Source: Prosapia bicincta
Lineage: Eukaryota > Arthropoda > Insecta > Hemiptera > Cercopidae
Assembly: GCA_036971475.1 (NCBI GenBank)
Contig: JBAIZL010000002.1
Coordinates: forward strand, 127,090,533-127,154,532
Length of the DNA stretch: 64,000 bases
Direction of reading: 5' to 3'
Position numbers and translations under genes: made by a program. This document shows, one piece after another, positions 46,829 through 59,100 of this stretch (position 1 is its first letter; each line of letters opens with the position of its first letter). The notes under the pieces are model-generated. The model saw only the letters and a program-made list of their open reading frames with translations. It did no database searches and was not told the origin of the DNA.

Positions 46829-47291
46829 TTCATTGTAATGAACTACAAATTTTAAGAATATAATTATATGTAATAAATGTGTCTGTGACATCTGTATAAT
46901 CTTAAAATACTTTTAAAAAGTGTTATTTATGAATTACAGATTTATATTATTTTACAATAAAAACCAGGGGACTTAATTTTTAATTCTGTTTTCTTAAAAT
47001 AATTTAAATCCATTATTTCTATTTGAACATTTTAAAAATTTAATTGAGGAATGGAATTTACAAAGTTTCTTATAAATCGTGGCCAATGACAAACACTTAT
47101 GCATATAGTTGAACTGTTAATAAACTAGTGCACCTTAAAAATAAAGGATGTTGAAAATGTACAAGGAAAACAACTTTGTAATAACCTTTAAATAACTTTA
47201 CCAATATAACAAATATGCAATTAAATTAATTTTTGTAAAACTTTTGTTGACAGAAATTATTTTGATTATAGTACGACAAATTTTGTTTCAG

Positions 47292-47602
47292 TTTTTTATC
47301 ATGGAAATTCAACTTGAAATAGTTAAGCATGAAAATATTAACTTAGAAATTAAACAAGAGGAAGTTTCATTTGAGTTCATAGAAGAAGGAATAAAATCAG
47401 AAGTTTCTTGTGAGTTAATAGAAGAACGTGTAAAAAAAGATGTTTCCTTTGATTTATTGGCAGAAGAAATTTCTCCAGTTAACAGAGAGGAATGTTTGTT
47501 TGATAGTGAAATCAAAGTTGAAAATGATGAAACCATAGATACATATGAAGCTGTAGAAAGAAATGAGATAGAATTCTGTCTCGTTAAAGAAGAAAATTAC
47601 TT
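47292..47602 (+). CDS. C2H2 zinc-finger gene copy B, first coding exon
   Basis: An acceptor (ttttgtttcag, AG at 47290-47291) suggests a non-coding exon upstream. ATG 47301 has a good context (atcATGG). The exon encodes 100 residues plus two bases, rich in Glu, Ile and Val, with a loose internal repeat (EEVSFEFIEE, SEVSCELIEE, KDVSFDLLAEE). Five SUMO-consensus sites (psi-K-x-E) are present: VKHE at Lys9, IKQE at 18, IKSE at 32, IKVE at 72, VKEE at 96. The donor GTAAGT follows at 47603, phase 2, and joins exon 50753 in frame (TT+G = Leu). It is likely the acidic effector half of a zinc-finger regulator. No ZAD domain. Confidence 0.75.
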
Positions 47603-48746
47603 GTAAGTTTGAGAAATAAAAAAAAGCAGTCTTTTTCTTGATTAATTTTTTCACACTTATGTTGCTTATATTACTAGAACGCAGGAGGATAATATCCTTC
47701 ACTGCCATATGGCTTAGATCTATCCATACTTTTACTAGTACACAACCTTTGCTTGAATACAATTTTTACCACAATACAAAATAGTACTTATATTTATTTT
47801 GTTTACATTGTGCACAAATTCAGAATGAATCATTTAATTTGGCGACGCTAATATTGGTATCCTATAGTCTGTGTGTAGGGTAGATGGCGATCGCCAAGTT
47901 TTCTCTTTGTTTGATTTCTGTTGGATCATTTTCTCATTCATTCAGTTGTGGTTAGCTTTAAATACGCGAGCCAAATTCATCAAAAAAATTTTATGAAATA
48001 TATTGACATATAGTTTTTTATACTCAGAAAATATTTTTTAAGTATTGGCTCCAGTAACATTTCATGATATGCTATTGTCAAAACTAATGCTAATGTCTAA
48101 TTTCTGATTGGGGTCTACAATGCCATATTACCAATAGGTTTTACCTGGTATATTGATATAGTACTTGGTTTCTGCATTGTCATTTTTATTTAAGATACAA
48201 AAAATAACACTAACAACATGTTGAAGTTTGTAGGCCTAGGCAAAATTCATTAAACTTATTTATATTAATATTTTGTTTGGAACAACGAGTTAATGAAGTA
48301 AAAACAAGCATCACAAAACTGTTTTAATTGTGATAGACAGAAAAAACTATTGAATAAGAATTTTTTTAATACTATTAGTTCAACATTATTGTACAATGCA
48401 ATTGCAATAACTAATAACTAAACAATATTTTCAGTGAAATGATTCGAAGTCCTTTAAGATCACGATTTCAGAAATTTGAGGTTCCTTACTTGACACTTTT
48501 ACTCTGAAATCATACTTTGTACTGCATACAAACCGACATCTCTCGGACCCCTAAGACAATGCCCACATGCCACCTGCTGGGAACCACTGATCAGTATATT
48601 GACATAGCACTTTGTTTCTGCAATGTTGTACTGCCAATATGTTTTATCGAGCATATTGGCATAGTATTTTGTTTAATTGTTAATAGATATAATGGCCAGT
48701 TTCTTCTCTTTTTATATTGATTAATCAATTTTCCCATCTTCGTTGG

Positions 48747-48802
<56 letters not shown>

Positions 48803-50752
48803 ATACTACTCTTTACATTGCTGTTTCAATGAGACAAAAAAATGTCTTATTTCTGTTATGTTTTTTTTCTGAATGTTTTTACAAGTGTTAGATTTGTTCC
48901 TCATGAAACATAAGGGCAAGTAGAATATAGGCAAAACATGTGCTGCCTTTTATAAGTCCTTGTAGGTTTGAATCCTTGTATGTAGGTTTGAATGTTGAAT
49001 CCTTGCTTATTTTCAAAATAACTTCCTTAGTTTTAATGCTGTAGATTCCATCTGGAGACCATTCAAAAGGTCTTTCCTAGTACTTTGAAAAGTCTTCAAT
49101 AGTTGTTTTCTGATAGTTGTATCAGTTTTCTGTTATTTGACCTTGAATTCTTGGATGTGAGTATTTACAAACAAAACGATTCCTTTAACTAATTATAAAT
49201 CTCTTTGGATTTCTTCTGCAATGTTTATTTGAGAAACAATCTCTTAGTTTTTCTGTTAACTTCAATTTTGGTAACAAAAATATTTTTAGTTTCAAAAAAA
49301 TCGTATGGTTTTGAAGTTATTTGTAAAAAAAAAAACATTTCAAAACCTACATTTGTTTTAAAAAATAGACATTCTCAATCAATTTTCAACTAAAAAACTA
49401 TTGACTTATCAAAAAAAGATTATAAAATGATAAGTCCTTAGAATTTGCCCCTCTGTCGCTTCCTGGGGTTATTTTTGATAAAAAATTCCACTACCTGAAA
49501 AGGGTTAGCATCCACCTCAATGGTAAAACCTCTAGTCAGCACTGTGTCCCTTACAATGTCAAATATTTCTCATATTGAGGCCAACTTGTCTATGTGTCTA
49601 AGGAAGTTTATGAACACTCCTTACACACCAGCAAGGTCACGGCATGGAGGTGTAGTTTCATATCACAGGTTTATTGCAGCTTTCTTTTTCAAAAATGGAG
49701 TCCGGGCTACAGTTACTTTCACTTCAGGATGTTGAGATTTGTGATCTTTGTTGCACCTAAATTAAAAAAATGTCTAACAATTTCAAGAAATCTAGTTACA
49801 GCGAGATGGAGCACCATTGCACACTGCCTGGCAATCAATTGTCACTGTCTTTTAAAGCTGCTGAACAGGCATTTGGTAACAATATTGTTTGTTAATTGTT
49901 TAAAGAAACGGAAAATGGATGTTTTTAAAATATAGGTTAATTTAGAGTATTATTTTTGTAATTCGTATGTTTAATAAGAGTTGCTAAGCCTAATTTTTAG
50001 GACAAAGAAGTTGTTTTTTAATTGCTGTTGTTTTTAATTGTTTTAATGAAAAATAAATTAATGTTTTATATGAATTAAGGATATCTAAGTAAATTTTTAA
50101 ACATATTTTCTCCAAAATTTATACATGTATATGATTTAAAACCCAAACTTGATCTACAAATTGAAATGTCCTCTTTCACTATACAAATAAAATTATTTTC
50201 CTAAAAAATTGTAATTACAAGAAAAATGAAATTTTATATTATGTAATAAAATATATATTTAAAATTCAGTATTGATTATTGTATTTAAAAATAATATAGA
50301 TATTACAAAGTTATTTTACTAAAATTCTAAACATTTTGTTCATTCAACAAAATGTGCTTGATATGGGTTTGGTTATTTCTCCTTTAATTCCTTGATCATA
50401 TATTAGATTACTATTTGACAGTTTAAACAATATTGATCATAGCACTGAGAAAAAGCCATAATGCGGATCATTAAACTTTTCTCCATCCACATTGTCGGGA
50501 CAGTAAGTAAAGATCAGTTTTGCATGAACAAAATATTAATCAGATTTTTTTTTAACTTATAGTATGAATATGGGGTAAAGTAATTGCTCTTATAAACTCT
50601 GCATTACCTATTTACTTTGGATAAGCCATGGACAAAATAAATTAATGTATTGATAGTATTGGGTATTACAACTGGATTTTAAACTAAATATATGTTACTA
50701 ATAATAATATGTTATTTTATATTATTGACTTTGCTTTTATGTTTACTTTCAG
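47603..50752. other. Intron 1 of copy B
   Basis: From 48626 to 50210 it aligns with 61-1625, and to the end with 11324-12084. The part 47603-48600 has no recognisable content and no partner in the window. A (TA)n tract lies at 48749-48800. Confidence 0.8.
48749..48800. repeat. (TA)n microsatellite
   Basis: Pure TA; absent from the matching position in copy A. Confidence 0.95.
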
Positions 50753-50807
50753 GAATGAAAATGAAAATGAAAACTCTAACTTAGACACTTTAGCCTTATG
50801 TCCCGAA
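50753..50807 (+). CDS. C2H2 zinc-finger gene copy B, coding exon 2
   Basis: The acceptor tttactttcag ends at 50752 and the donor GTAAGT starts at 50808. 55 nt encode NENENENSNLDTLALCPE. Phase 2 in, 0 out. One Asn-Glu pair longer than copy A. Confidence 0.75.
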
Positions 50808-50980
50808 GTAAGTATTACAGCTATGTATGTATTTTTTTTTACTAACTTTGTTGGAACTATATATAGGCTACAATCATTTTATTTGGTGACAAGCTATGTA
50901 AAAATGCCTGGTGGTACAGTATCTTTCTCAATAGCTTACTTATATTATTTGATTCCATCTTCACTCGAGATACTAGTTTT

Positions 50981-51203
50981 TCACTAAAACATATGGACAG
51001 TATGTTACACTTGCCTATAGTAGCACTTACTTCTTTGACTATTGAGGTTACTGTTTCAGGAGATGTGTGCCATTGTTAAATCAGACCATAACTGAGTTGA
51101 CAATGGGACAGATCTCCTGAAACCACTGTCCTCTATAATCAATAATGTAAGTGCTACTATAGGCAACTGTAACATATTACCATATGTTCAAGTGTTTTAG
51201 TGA
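50981..51203. mobile_element. Fold-back PLE terminus, copy B
   Basis: Paralogue of 12309-12540: cttgcctatagtagcactta is mirrored by gtaagtgctactataggcaa. Inside, GAAAC-CACT-GTC at 51119-51130 resembles the 3' half of a hammerhead core. Confidence 0.75.
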
Positions 51204-51639
51204 GGTTACTTATAGTCAGGGCCTGCCTTGTGCTTGTAGCTAGTTTGGGGTTTGCCTTAGGTTATGTATTTTTACTTAAGTCTGTAACGTTCATCCAATA
51301 TACACTTCTTGAAGTAAGTGTAGGACGTTCTTTGCATTGAACAGCCCTGTTGTAGAATCATGTAGAGATGAGTGTTTGTAATACAATTTAAAAACTGAGG
51401 AAAGTTAATTTTTACCCAGTCACTTGAAACATTGAATCTTTAAAATATCACACATTCAACTAAAATTGTAATTATAATTTTAACAAGAATATTGTATTCA
51501 GTTGAATTTCTATATCTGGATTATCCAAGGAAATAAGAAATATCAACTTTTTGAAAATTCAACTTATATCTATAAATCCGAACTAATTCCTATCATAGAA
51601 GAAAATATCATAATTATGTAAGTTTAGGTGATTTTGTGT

Positions 51640-52030
51640 GTTCCTCGACTCTTTGTTGGAAGCTGCGACTTGTTTTCCAAATGTTGAATTAGTTGCAGTT
51701 TATACAGTTTAATTTGTATACACCTGGTGCTTGTAGTTTATCTTTGTTGTTGGAGCCGTGTTGTATTTTGTTTTGTAGTTTGTTATTAGTTTTGTATGCT
51801 ATTTCGTATCCTTTTTTTTTTAAAATTTGTGGGCTATTTTATTAGATGTTCTGTTTATGTATAGTTTTGTGATGTATTTGTTTTCCCTCCCTATAGTGTT
51901 GAATTTAGTGTGTTTTTGTATATTCTGCCATAGTTTGTCTATTATTACTTGTATCCATTTGTGTACACTAAATATTTAATGGTGTCTAGTTTTTTGTTTA
52001 TGTTTCTGTGGTCATTGGTACTTCTTTGAG
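51640..52030 (-). pseudogene. Decayed PLE, endonuclease end, copy B
   Basis: Matches 12980-13353 of copy A. It stops at the R2-like insertion. Confidence 0.75.
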
Positions 52031-53664
52031 TGATGACCTTGCCCTCATCTCGTCTGGTGTTGAGGAGATAAACCAGATGCTCAAAGTCACTGGCAATGTC
52101 GCGTCTTGGGCTGGCCTCAAGTTTAATGCAAGAAAATGTGCTCGTCTTGACGTTGACTGCCGTATAAAACGAAAAGTGACGGATACGATTTTTATTATTA
52201 ATAATAATGAAATGGCGACCTTGCGAGAAGGGGAAGAGTACTGCCTCCTGGGTGTCCCCACTGCCTTCAAGATCAGCCAGACCCCGGTGGACAGTATAAA
52301 CAAGATGATCCGCGATCTAGAAGCGGTTGATCGGAGCCTTCTTGCACCCTGGCAAAAGTTAGAGGTGGTCAGGATGTTCATCCTGCCACGTCTGGAGTTT
52401 ATACTCAGGGGCGCCAGGGTTGAGAAGGCACCATTGACTAAACTGGACAAGGCGGTGTGCGCATGGCCAAGTCATGGATGTACCTGCCTCGCCGAGCGAG
52501 CGTGGAGCTCGTTTATTTGGACCCGTTGGAGGGTGGAGCTGGTCTCCTTCTTCTGGCGGACCAGGTTGTCGTTGCGGCCGTCGTTCGTGCCTTTCGACTG
52601 GTCACCTGTCGAGATCCAGTTGTGAAGGACTTGGCAAATGACGTGTAGTCCGTACGAGAATCGGGCAGCAACCTACCGAAGAAGATCTTGCTGGCTACCT
52701 GTTGGGGAGACTTGACGGGCAGTTCGGCAGAGACGGTGGGGATATTGCGTCAGTCTGGACTGTCGCAAGGAATGCTGCGCGACGGCTGCACCGTCGAATT
52801 GGGGTCACGTGGCGTTGGAGCTCGGTGTTGCGGGAGTTTCAAGTAATAGTACCAGCACCCGATGCTCCAATAGACCCCGTCATCGTTCCGGAGAACGCGC
52901 GCTAGGTCCTCACGAGAAGACTGCGGGCGGCTGTTAGGTCTGGGTACCGTAGAAGACTGATAGGGAAGGCGGACCAGGGGAAGGTGGTCGATGTGTCGGT
53001 TCGGTGCGACACTTCAAATCATTTTATTCGCACCGGACGTTACGCACGATTCGCCGACTGGAGGTTCGTCTTTAGAGCCCGGCTCGGAACGGTGCCACTT
53101 AACGGCTGCCGGCGGTTCGGAATGGGAGACAGGCGGTGTCGGCGGTGTGGTTATGCGTCCGAGACACTGCTGCATCTGCTGAAACACTGTCTCAAGCACA
53201 GTGCGGCCTTGCAGGGTCGCCACAACACGATTTTAAATAGATTATCCAAGGCGGTACCGCGGCGGACTGGTGATGTTCGCGTTAATCAAACGGTGCCAGG
53301 TGTGAGTTCCAACTTAAGGCCGGACCTGGTGGTGGTGAATGAGGGGACTAGAGAAGTTTCAATTGTTGATGTAGCGGTCCCATTCGAGAATCGCTACCAG
53401 TCTCTGGCCGAATCACGACAAGTCAAGATTGGTAAATACTCGCACCTGGCTGAGGAGCTCCGATCTCAGGGTTATGTAGTGACCCTTAATGCCTTAGTGG
53501 TAGGAGCCCTCGGTTCCTGGGACCGTCGTAACGAGGAGATCATCCGGTTGTTGACGATATCTCCAGATTATGCTAAAGTAATGAAAAGGCTAATGGTTTC
53601 GGATGCCATTAGATGGTCACGGGACATTTATATTACCCACATCACCGGTCAGCAGCAATGGTAG
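52031..53664 (+). pseudogene. R2-type RT end / restriction-like endonuclease (frameshifted)
   Basis: Several frames in succession: RT thumb and beyond from 52031 (NVASWAGLKFNARKCARLD, YCLLGVPTAF, FILPRLEFILRGARV), a shift near 52457 (KSWMYLPRRASVELVYL, GGAGLLLLADQ) with a stop at 52646, a third open piece 52702-52905, and a last one from 52984. That one has RLGTVPLNG, a CCHC finger (CRRCGYASETLLHLLKHC), the restriction-like nuclease (LRPDLVVVNEG, SIVDVAVPFEN, then K in KIGKYSHL) and the tail RWSRDIYITHITG. R2 enzymes nick the target and prime reverse transcription on it; this copy is dead. Confidence 0.87.
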
Positions 53665-54087
53665 CAGCTGGGGCACGTTGCAGTTGGACGAGCTTGCTAA
53701 TGTCTTGGGGAGGGAGCACCAGCCACATTAAATTTAAACCTTTATTTGTTTTTGGTTTGCGTGGCTGGTGCTGTTAGTAGGAGCTAAGTACATCTTGTTA
53801 TTGTATATGTTTTACTTAGTGTACTTAACTATTAGCGTTTAAGAGCTCGGAGTTAATCCGATAGTTTGTATTTTTTTTACTGTTGCTAATTTGTAAAAAG
53901 GAAGTGCCATTGAACTCTATGGAACTGCATATGAACATTCAGTGTGGTGCAGAACAGTATATTTTTCTCTAATTGCTATTAATTTGTATGAACTTTAATT
54001 TAAATTGCTGCGCCGATATACAAATTTGATTTAAAAGAAATATTTATGTACTAAAGTATTATTGATAAATAAATGGTTTTTAAATTT
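52031..54087 (+). mobile_element. R2-like non-LTR retrotransposon, 5'-truncated
   Basis: Starts abruptly at the codons SDDLALIS, the RT active-site box, so everything before it is missing. It carries the RT end, linker, CCHC and restriction-like endonuclease, then a 3' UTR ending ataaataaatgg with no long A tail. GC-rich against its surroundings. Compared with copy A it replaces bases 13354-14309. R2-clade membership is inferred from the endonuclease type and C-terminal motifs. Confidence 0.88.
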
Positions 54088-54720
54088 GTTTAGTTGTGCT
54101 TTTTGTTTTATGTTGGCAGCGATTTTAATTTCATTGTTTACGTTTTTGTTGGGTATGTTTTTGTGTTTAGTTAGGTTTTTTGTGGTCTTTGGTATCAGTT
54201 TTTTGTATGGCTGTTTCAGTTTGTAGTGTAATGTTTCTATTTATTATGTTATTTGATTTATAATGTAGGTTGTATTTTAGGCCTTTGTTTATTAAACTCA
54301 TTTTGTGTTATGTGCATTTAGTATTAGTGAGGTTAACTGTACGGTGGTAAAATTTTTGTGCGGGTCGAGAGTATGTAGTTTTGTTTTACATAATGGTTGA
54401 TTAATCTTTTTGTTGTGTTTAATTTTAATGCTTATTAGTTTATTTGTTGCCCCATTATTAGTGTCTAGTATGATTTTTAGTGTGAGGTAATGTCCGAGAT
54501 TTAGGTGAAGCTAGTATAGCCTATAGTTTAGTGAGTCTTTATTTTTGTATAAAGTATTAACGCTTTGTTTTATGTAAATAATTTCTGCTTTTTGTTTAGT
54601 GATTGTAGCTGCTTTTGTGTTATTATTATGTGGGTGTTATGAATTAGGCATTGTTTGTTGCGTTGTATGTGGGCGTGTTTTTCTAACCATTACGTGTTCT
54701 TTTGATTCTATAAATCTTCA
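54088..54720 (-). pseudogene. Decayed PLE, remaining 5' part, copy B
   Basis: Matches 14310-14930 of copy A. No open frame left. Confidence 0.65.
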
Positions 54721-54899
54721 AACTGAATCAAGGTTATCAGTAAGTTCCAAAAGTAATGTACTGTATATGTTGTCATAGGACAATATGTCATGACTTTTAG
54801 TGCTATGACACTAAAAAGCCTAGATTTGATTGATGCATCAAATTTCACATGATATTGTTTTAAAATTACGACTAAAATTAAACTACAATTTTTAATATT

Positions 54900-55085
54900 A
54901 GAACATCATATACATATACAGTAGGCTAGTGGCATTTGGAGGAAGGAAGCGAACAATATTAACACTACTTTTTAAATCACCAGGAAGTGAGGGCACGTTA
55001 TCAATTAGATAGCTTTTTTGGACAAACCTTTTCCAGCTAAAAACTTCTTAACTTTGGTCACAAATTGATAAAAAAATCATTCCGA
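54900..55085 (-). pseudogene. pogo-type transposase fragment, copy B
   Basis: Paralogue of 15114-15299 with additional indels that break the frame. Confidence 0.7.
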
Positions 55086-55363
55086 AAAAAATTACAAAAA
55101 CATACATACACTTTTTTGTGCTCTTTAAAAAACTGGTAGGTGATCAGGCCTTCTCACAATTGCCATGAGTTCATGCATTGTTTACATTTTACTGTAGGTA
55201 CATTACTGAAAGGATTGTCTTTCGGTTAACCAGGGTTTGGTGTTTGTAGCTTTCCAAGAATATTTAAAATATAATTAAGAGGAATAATTTATATCTATAG
55301 AGAGTATAAGTTTTGTTTTCTAATAATATTCAGAAATAAAACTGTTGCTTTGTTATTGTATAG

Positions 55364-55439
55364 GATAATGAGCCTCATTCCACCGAAGAAAGTCACACAA
55401 CTCCAACTCATATTAATCATGCAATACCTCAAGGAATTA
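55364..55439 (+). CDS. C2H2 zinc-finger gene copy B, coding exon 3
   Basis: The acceptor tattgtatag ends at 55363 and the donor GTGAGT starts at 55440. 76 nt encode the same linker as copy A (DNEPHSTEESHTTPTHINH...). Phase 0 in, 1 out. The finger exon it should join is not found before 64000. Confidence 0.75.
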
Positions 55440-57983
55440 GTGAGTGCAGTAATATCATTTCTATACTTTAATTCTTCCTAAGGTAAGATGTTTGCATATA
55501 TATATCAGAACATTCAAAAATCAGTCAGATTTGTATAAATAGTATGAAGTTGAATCAACTAGGTAGCCCTGAAAACACAAGATGGACTAAATGATTTGTT
55601 CAAAACTTAATGCACAGGTACAGAAAAGAGTGTATTTATTTACTTTTCCCAATTAATCGATATTGCCAAAAAATTATACCATGTGATACAAAAATGTTTG
55701 TCACGTACATCGTAAAAATAGCAATAACTTCTGCTCAGACCCCAAAAATTACAAATTTTTGATAAAAAAACATATCACCACAAGTTCGTGGCGTACTGTA
55801 ACCTTTATAAATTTGTAGTTTTACTTTTTTTTTTGAGATAGCGACTCCCAAAATTCTTCTAAAAGTAATTAAAGTTACTGATGACACCTCAAAAATTACA
55901 AATTTTAATAAAATTACCGGAGCACGTTTTACACTGTTTCACCATGCTAACAAAACTGTATACAGTTATAAAAAATACTCACACATTTTTATTTTTTGCA
56001 ATAGTAAGTCTCAAAAAGATGCAATAAACACTTTTAGGGACTTCTCTGTGGTTACAACACGCAAAGCAGTAAATATTGGATTGAACATTTACACATCCTT
56101 TTTATTTATAACTTGGACCTAAAGCTTAGAAATAATATAACCTACCACACATGAAGCTAAGGAATTAAAAATCAACTGGTGCTAACCTTTGGAAAAGTAA
56201 ATTATTACTCTATGTAGTACATAATGCTACTCCTGCACCTAAAAACCGCAGAAGCACTGACTGTATATTACAATGTAACTTTATAATCTTTCAAAAAGCA
56301 AATTAATGATTTCTTAATTGCACACAGTTGTCTATTTAATGTCACTCATCTGCAATTAATATTGTATTATTACCTACATGTCTGAGCCTACTACTTTCCT
56401 ATCTGCAATTAGCATTACATAACTACCTAAAAAATTGAAAAGTCAATCAAAGTATTTCTTGCAAAGAAAATGGAAGCTCATGTATTAATCTATCATGAGT
56501 TTTAGTAAATTTTGTGTTCTGATATATATAATAATATTTTTTATAAAGAATTATATTTATTGAATGAATAATTTATTTTCTATTAAATTTAAAACAAAAA
56601 CTCAGGAATAATTTAAATTCTTTTAATTGTAATAATTTTTTAACTTAAACAATAAACAGAACAAAACAACTTAACAAGTTTTAACAAAATAGACTAAACT
56701 CAATTCTTAATATTTTAGTTAGAAGATTTTATAACCTAGCCTATTTTCTAAGATCTCTTATTATCTCGGGGTTTTATGCATGGCCTATATCTTCTAACTC
56801 TTTGGTTAATTAAATAAATTTTAATAAATAAGATTAATTTTAGAAAATAGTTTTTATAATTAGCTTCCTGATGTAAAATCTTAAATTTGGAATAAGAAAA
56901 AGGTCCCTAACCTGTTTGAACTGGATTAGGCTTTCTTACTACTAAACTATTTTATTATTTCAAGATATTCTAATAATTTACAATTTTAGATTTTCTTACA
57001 GTTTTCGTTTTATAACTTTAAAAGTTCACTAAAGGTTTATTTTTATAGCGCTATATACTTATCGATTTTCGGAGTTTTGCTGGTTGTTCATATAGGATTC
57101 AGTTCTCTTTAAATTTATGTTTCACACACAATTAAATTTTTTTTTGTTACTTTAATTATAATAAACTGTATTATAAGTTTTAAATTCACTTATTTTCGTT
57201 TTATTTTGGCCACAAATTCGTACAATATTGATGATATGATCCAAACGGGATTTTGGCTTCTAAGAATGGTTTCGCTTCGTTCGGCTGCCCAAGCGTCATT
57301 TTCATTTTTAAAATGTTTAAACATGGCGCCGATTCCTTCTCCAAATTCCATATTAATTACCCATAAACCTTTGCTTTCATGTAATGAGGTTCCTTTTTTT
57401 TCCACTAGAGTCGACTGTAACACTGACCTATTTTCTTGGCTTTAATTTGATCAACTACCGAAATTGTTTTCAACCGTTTTAATTTGGTTAACATACTGCT
57501 TCACCTATCCTATCCTCAACAAACCTTCCAGTGTTTATTTAATTACTATTATTTGTGTGTGCGGTGTCTTTGCTTTTTACTTTTGTAATAATTCCGAAAT
57601 GTGTGTTTGGCATGGATTAATGCAAACCTAACCCCTATCTCACTTCATTGTTTACAATCGTGTTTTACCTTCTCTTTTAAGTAATTACTTATGCCCTATG
57701 TTAACAAAGTTTACAATTTTTTTAAAATTTTATTATTATTAGATTATCTTGTTCTAATTTTATTTGTTAGGTTATTTGATCCAACAAATTTCTTAATGCA
57801 TTCTTTCCAGTTCAGAATCTTTTTTATATGTTAAAACCTTTTCTAGGCTTTCACCTAAAATTAGTTTTAATTTAATCTAACCAATCTCCTAATGAATTTT
57901 TCCGATTTCACATTTTGTGTGAGTTATTTCTAATCTATTCTTCCAATTCTTAAACAACATTATATAGCCCATTCTATAAATGT

Positions 57984-57987
<4 letters not shown>

Positions 57988-58039
<52 letters not shown>

Positions 58040-58042
58040 CAT

Positions 58043-58101
<59 letters not shown>
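57988..58101. repeat. (TA)n microsatellites (two tracts)
   Basis: Tracts at 57988-58032 and 58053-58101 separated by a short mixed stretch. Confidence 0.95.
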
Positions 58102-58105
<4 letters not shown>

Positions 58106-58109
58106 TTAA

Positions 58110-58283
58110 ATATGGTGATATGTTTTCTTGTATATATAGTTAATAAATTAAAAATATTTCAAAAACAAGAATACTTTTAATGAATATATTTATTCTATTC
58201 AATAAATATTTTATTGTTTAAGAATAAATATATTCATTAAAAGTATTCTTGTTTTTGAAATATTTTTAATTTATTAAATATAT
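58110..58283. repeat. Fold-back hairpin repeat, second copy
   Basis: Same family as 4056-4216. The arms (ttaataaattaaaaatattt ... gaatatatttattc) pair over about 65 bp each side. Confidence 0.85.
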
Positions 58284-58302
58284 ATATATCAAAAATTAAA
58301 GT

Positions 58303-58361
<59 letters not shown>

Positions 58362-58617
58362 TTGATATTTAACGTTATCCATTGTTTTTCCGTTGCACTG
58401 ACTTTATGAAGTTAATATATTACTATGTAAGTAATTTTATCCACCATTAAGTGCAATAATTTTACCTTGAGTGATGAGGCACCTTTTGGTCGTTGACCAT
58501 TGTCGAATCACTCAAGGTGATTCGACAATGGTCAACGACCGAAAGGTGCCTCATCACTCAAGGTAAAATTATTGCACTTAATGGTGGATAAAATTACTTA
58601 CATAGTAATATATTAAC

Positions 58618-58667
<50 letters not shown>

Positions 58668-58686
58668 ACTTTAATTTTTGATATAT
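58283..58686. mobile_element. Palindromic MITE, ~400 bp
   Basis: The inner arms 58405-58511 and 58517-58622 are almost perfect reverse complements around a 5-base loop (tcaag). TA tracts (58305-58361, 58622-58665) and outer ends (tcaaaaattaaagtaaca / tgttactttaatttttga) continue the symmetry. Related to 4294-4515. Confidence 0.88.
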
Positions 58687-59100
58687 TGAGGTGAGTTTTC
58701 ATATTTATTTTTGATATATATCGCAAGTATCTGTTCCATGGTCCTTACTTAAAAAATATAAATCTAATCATCTATTCTGATTATGATGTATTTGTGACAT
58801 TGCACATGCGCTTAAAAGTGATTCTTCATTGGTCAGGAAGTACAGGCATAGTTCCCTGTTCAACCTCTAATTTGTGGTAAGTTACATCATTTGTAGCCTC
58901 AAGCTAGAAATAAAAGACTGTGTAAATCTGCAATACAGTATTTTTTTTTTGTTACATCGAATAATGTTTGTAAGTGTTTGTTTTGTCCTTTTGCAACTTA
59001 CTATTAAAAAAATAAAGATCTTTGGCAAATTTTAAGATTTGTGTATGCAGTAAAACATGATGTAAAGGCGCTTTAGCAAAGATGACATTTTTCATAATTT

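Larger units (their letters stand above)
45272..47240. other. AT-rich intergenic stretch with small repeats
   Basis: Holds a possible MITE (45484-46045), a (TG)n run at 46068-46086, a PLE fragment, a TA tract and a hairpin, each listed separately. No other gene seen. Confidence 0.6.

Noticed and set aside
51092..51130. Complete hammerhead in the fold-back PLE terminus
   Set aside because: GAAAC-N4-GTC is present, but the core reads CTGAGTTGA with two extra bases; kept only as a remark in the feature.
57190..57445. 77-79-codon open frames on both strands
   Set aside because: Neither strand matches a known family, and there are no supporting splice sites or codon signal.
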